Shown in pieces: positions 63,219 to 64,000 of a stretch of 64,000 nucleotides of DNA (position 1 is its first letter; each line of letters opens with the position of its first letter). The notes under the pieces were generated by a model. The model was not told the origin of the DNA, searched no databases, and was given only the letters and a program-made list of their open reading frames with translations. Source of the DNA: Tanytarsus gracilentus (lineage: Eukaryota > Arthropoda > Insecta > Diptera > Chironomidae); NCBI GenBank assembly GCA_038502055.1, contig JAXRKN010000045.1, forward strand, positions 1,882,501 through 1,946,500, in the 5' to 3' direction. The translations under genes were made by a program, and so were the position numbers.

Positions 63219-63256
63219 TTCAGTCGTTTAGTAAAAGTCGGACCGCAGAGATTTTT
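63219..63256 (+). promoter_or_regulatory. Core promoter with initiator, MTE-like and DPE-like elements, start at 63,222
   Basis: TCAGTC at 63,220-63,225 is a perfect insect initiator with A at 63,222 as +1. At +24 there is the favoured G, and at +28 to +33 AGATTT matches five of six DPE positions. Bases +18 to +27 (CGGACCGCAG) match seven of ten MTE positions. No ATG follows until about 63,496, so the downstream DNA behaves as a 5' leader. This combination at correct spacing is the best promoter call in the window. Confidence 0.6.
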
Positions 63257-64000
63257 AACCGTTTTTTGCATTTACCCCGTTATAAATTTCTCTATTCATA
63301 ATCACATTTACCAAAACAACAAAAAAAAATTAAATAACAAAAAATAAATAATAGACAGACAAAAAAAATATTCCGGTAAATAATATAAAAAAATATTTTT
63401 ACTATTTTTTATTTTCTTTTTGTGAACTGATCAATTAATTGAAAATTGTGAAAAGTGAAATTTACTTCGAAAATATCAAAAATTATTTTTGTTTCATGGA
63501 AAATATTTTTTAGTGAAAAAAATCCTTTTTGCAAAAAAGCCGGTAAAAAAGTTTACAAAAAATAATTCTTAGCATCCGAGCACAATCATTAAAACGCACA
63601 TTCGGAATGATGATGATGAGAACATCTTCGTGCTTTGTTCTAGAAAGTCAGGAATGTTGCGTTAATGTTGTATGCGAATCATCGGTCTGGTGTGTGTGTG
63701 TGTGTCATGTAAATAAGGGGTTTAGCATGAAGAAGGTGGTGGTGGTCGGAGAGGATAAAAATGGTTAAAATTTCTCCATTGCAAAAGGAGGAAAAATTCT
63801 CGGTCTGAGATCGTCTTTTAAAAGAGAGAGGCGAGAGCCGAAGTCAAGCCACCCACATTCTCACGAGGAGAAGAAATCCTCCGAAGACGAACACTGAGTC
63901 GTGTGTATGGCCCTTTTTCTCATATACATGATTATAAATTTATTATTATTCCTTACATCCTGCCAACAACAACATCATCATCATCGTCATTCTGTGTGCA
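63222..64000 (+). other. Leader-like transcribed region running off the right edge
   Basis: After the promoter at 63,222 there are about 275 ATG-free bases rich in A, then a five-codon upstream frame (63,496), then a 35-codon frame opening with four ATGs at 63,608. That frame runs over the (GT)n repeat, ends TGTCATGTAA, and overlaps a possible GTAAATAAG donor at about 63,708. I would not call it a protein without more evidence. The rest is CpG-moderate with CATCATCAT repeats and shows no clear exon end. Confidence 0.35.
63690..63705. repeat. (GT)n microsatellite
   Basis: About eight GT dinucleotides in a row inside the leader-like region downstream of the 63,222 promoter. Confidence 0.9.

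Overview
This window looks like eukaryotic, insect-type DNA and is most likely dipteran. It is strongly AT-rich. The genes that can be resolved have introns of only 50-57 nt, with GT-AG ends and CTAAT-like branch points. One good Inr-DPE type core promoter is visible (TCAGTC with a downstream element). A nematoceran midge or fly would fit, but that is inference. There are no operons, bacterial genes, tRNA or rRNA genes, or CRISPR arrays. Almost all long open frames are short, TTG- or ATG-started chance frames in AT-rich DNA.

Layout. Positions 1-12,000 hold no gene I can support; the first ~6 kb is visibly T-rich on the + strand, and an exon-like island lies at 7,562-7,783. Positions 12,007-12,716 and 24,897-25,644 hold two copies, in opposite orientation, of one unclassified mobile element. 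Each copy carries its own internal tandem repeat: a 15-17 bp minisatellite in the first and ~110 bp units in the second. Positions 18,482-18,925 form a long imperfect inverted repeat with a 35-nt loop. Positions 25,659-34,790 are gene-free apart from a GC-richer island near 28.4 kb.

From ~34.8 kb rightwards there is a series of + strand leader-like segments: an ATG-free tract ending at a consensus donor at 35,152; a 61-bp non-coding exon at 51,910-51,970; an ATG-free tract ending near 59,993/60,038; a long ATG-free tract leading to a possible first coding exon at 62,342-62,388; and a core promoter at 63,222. The simplest reading is one large + strand gene with several alternative 5' exons, whose coding body lies beyond the right edge.

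The clearest genes are two small, related, four-exon genes on the minus strand, 52,813-53,348 and 53,587-54,471, nested within that presumed host gene. Their products begin MGNCCDKLFFK and MGNYCDKLFFK. All exon joints in the first gene, and all workable joints in the second, are phase 0. Both genes carry the palindrome TCAGCTGA 65-67 bp upstream of the start codon. The second contains a 352-bp hAT-like insertion with an 8-bp target duplication, in intron 2 or at the end of exon 2 depending on which donor is used. I do not recognise the protein family. This pair is the most likely undescribed item in the window.
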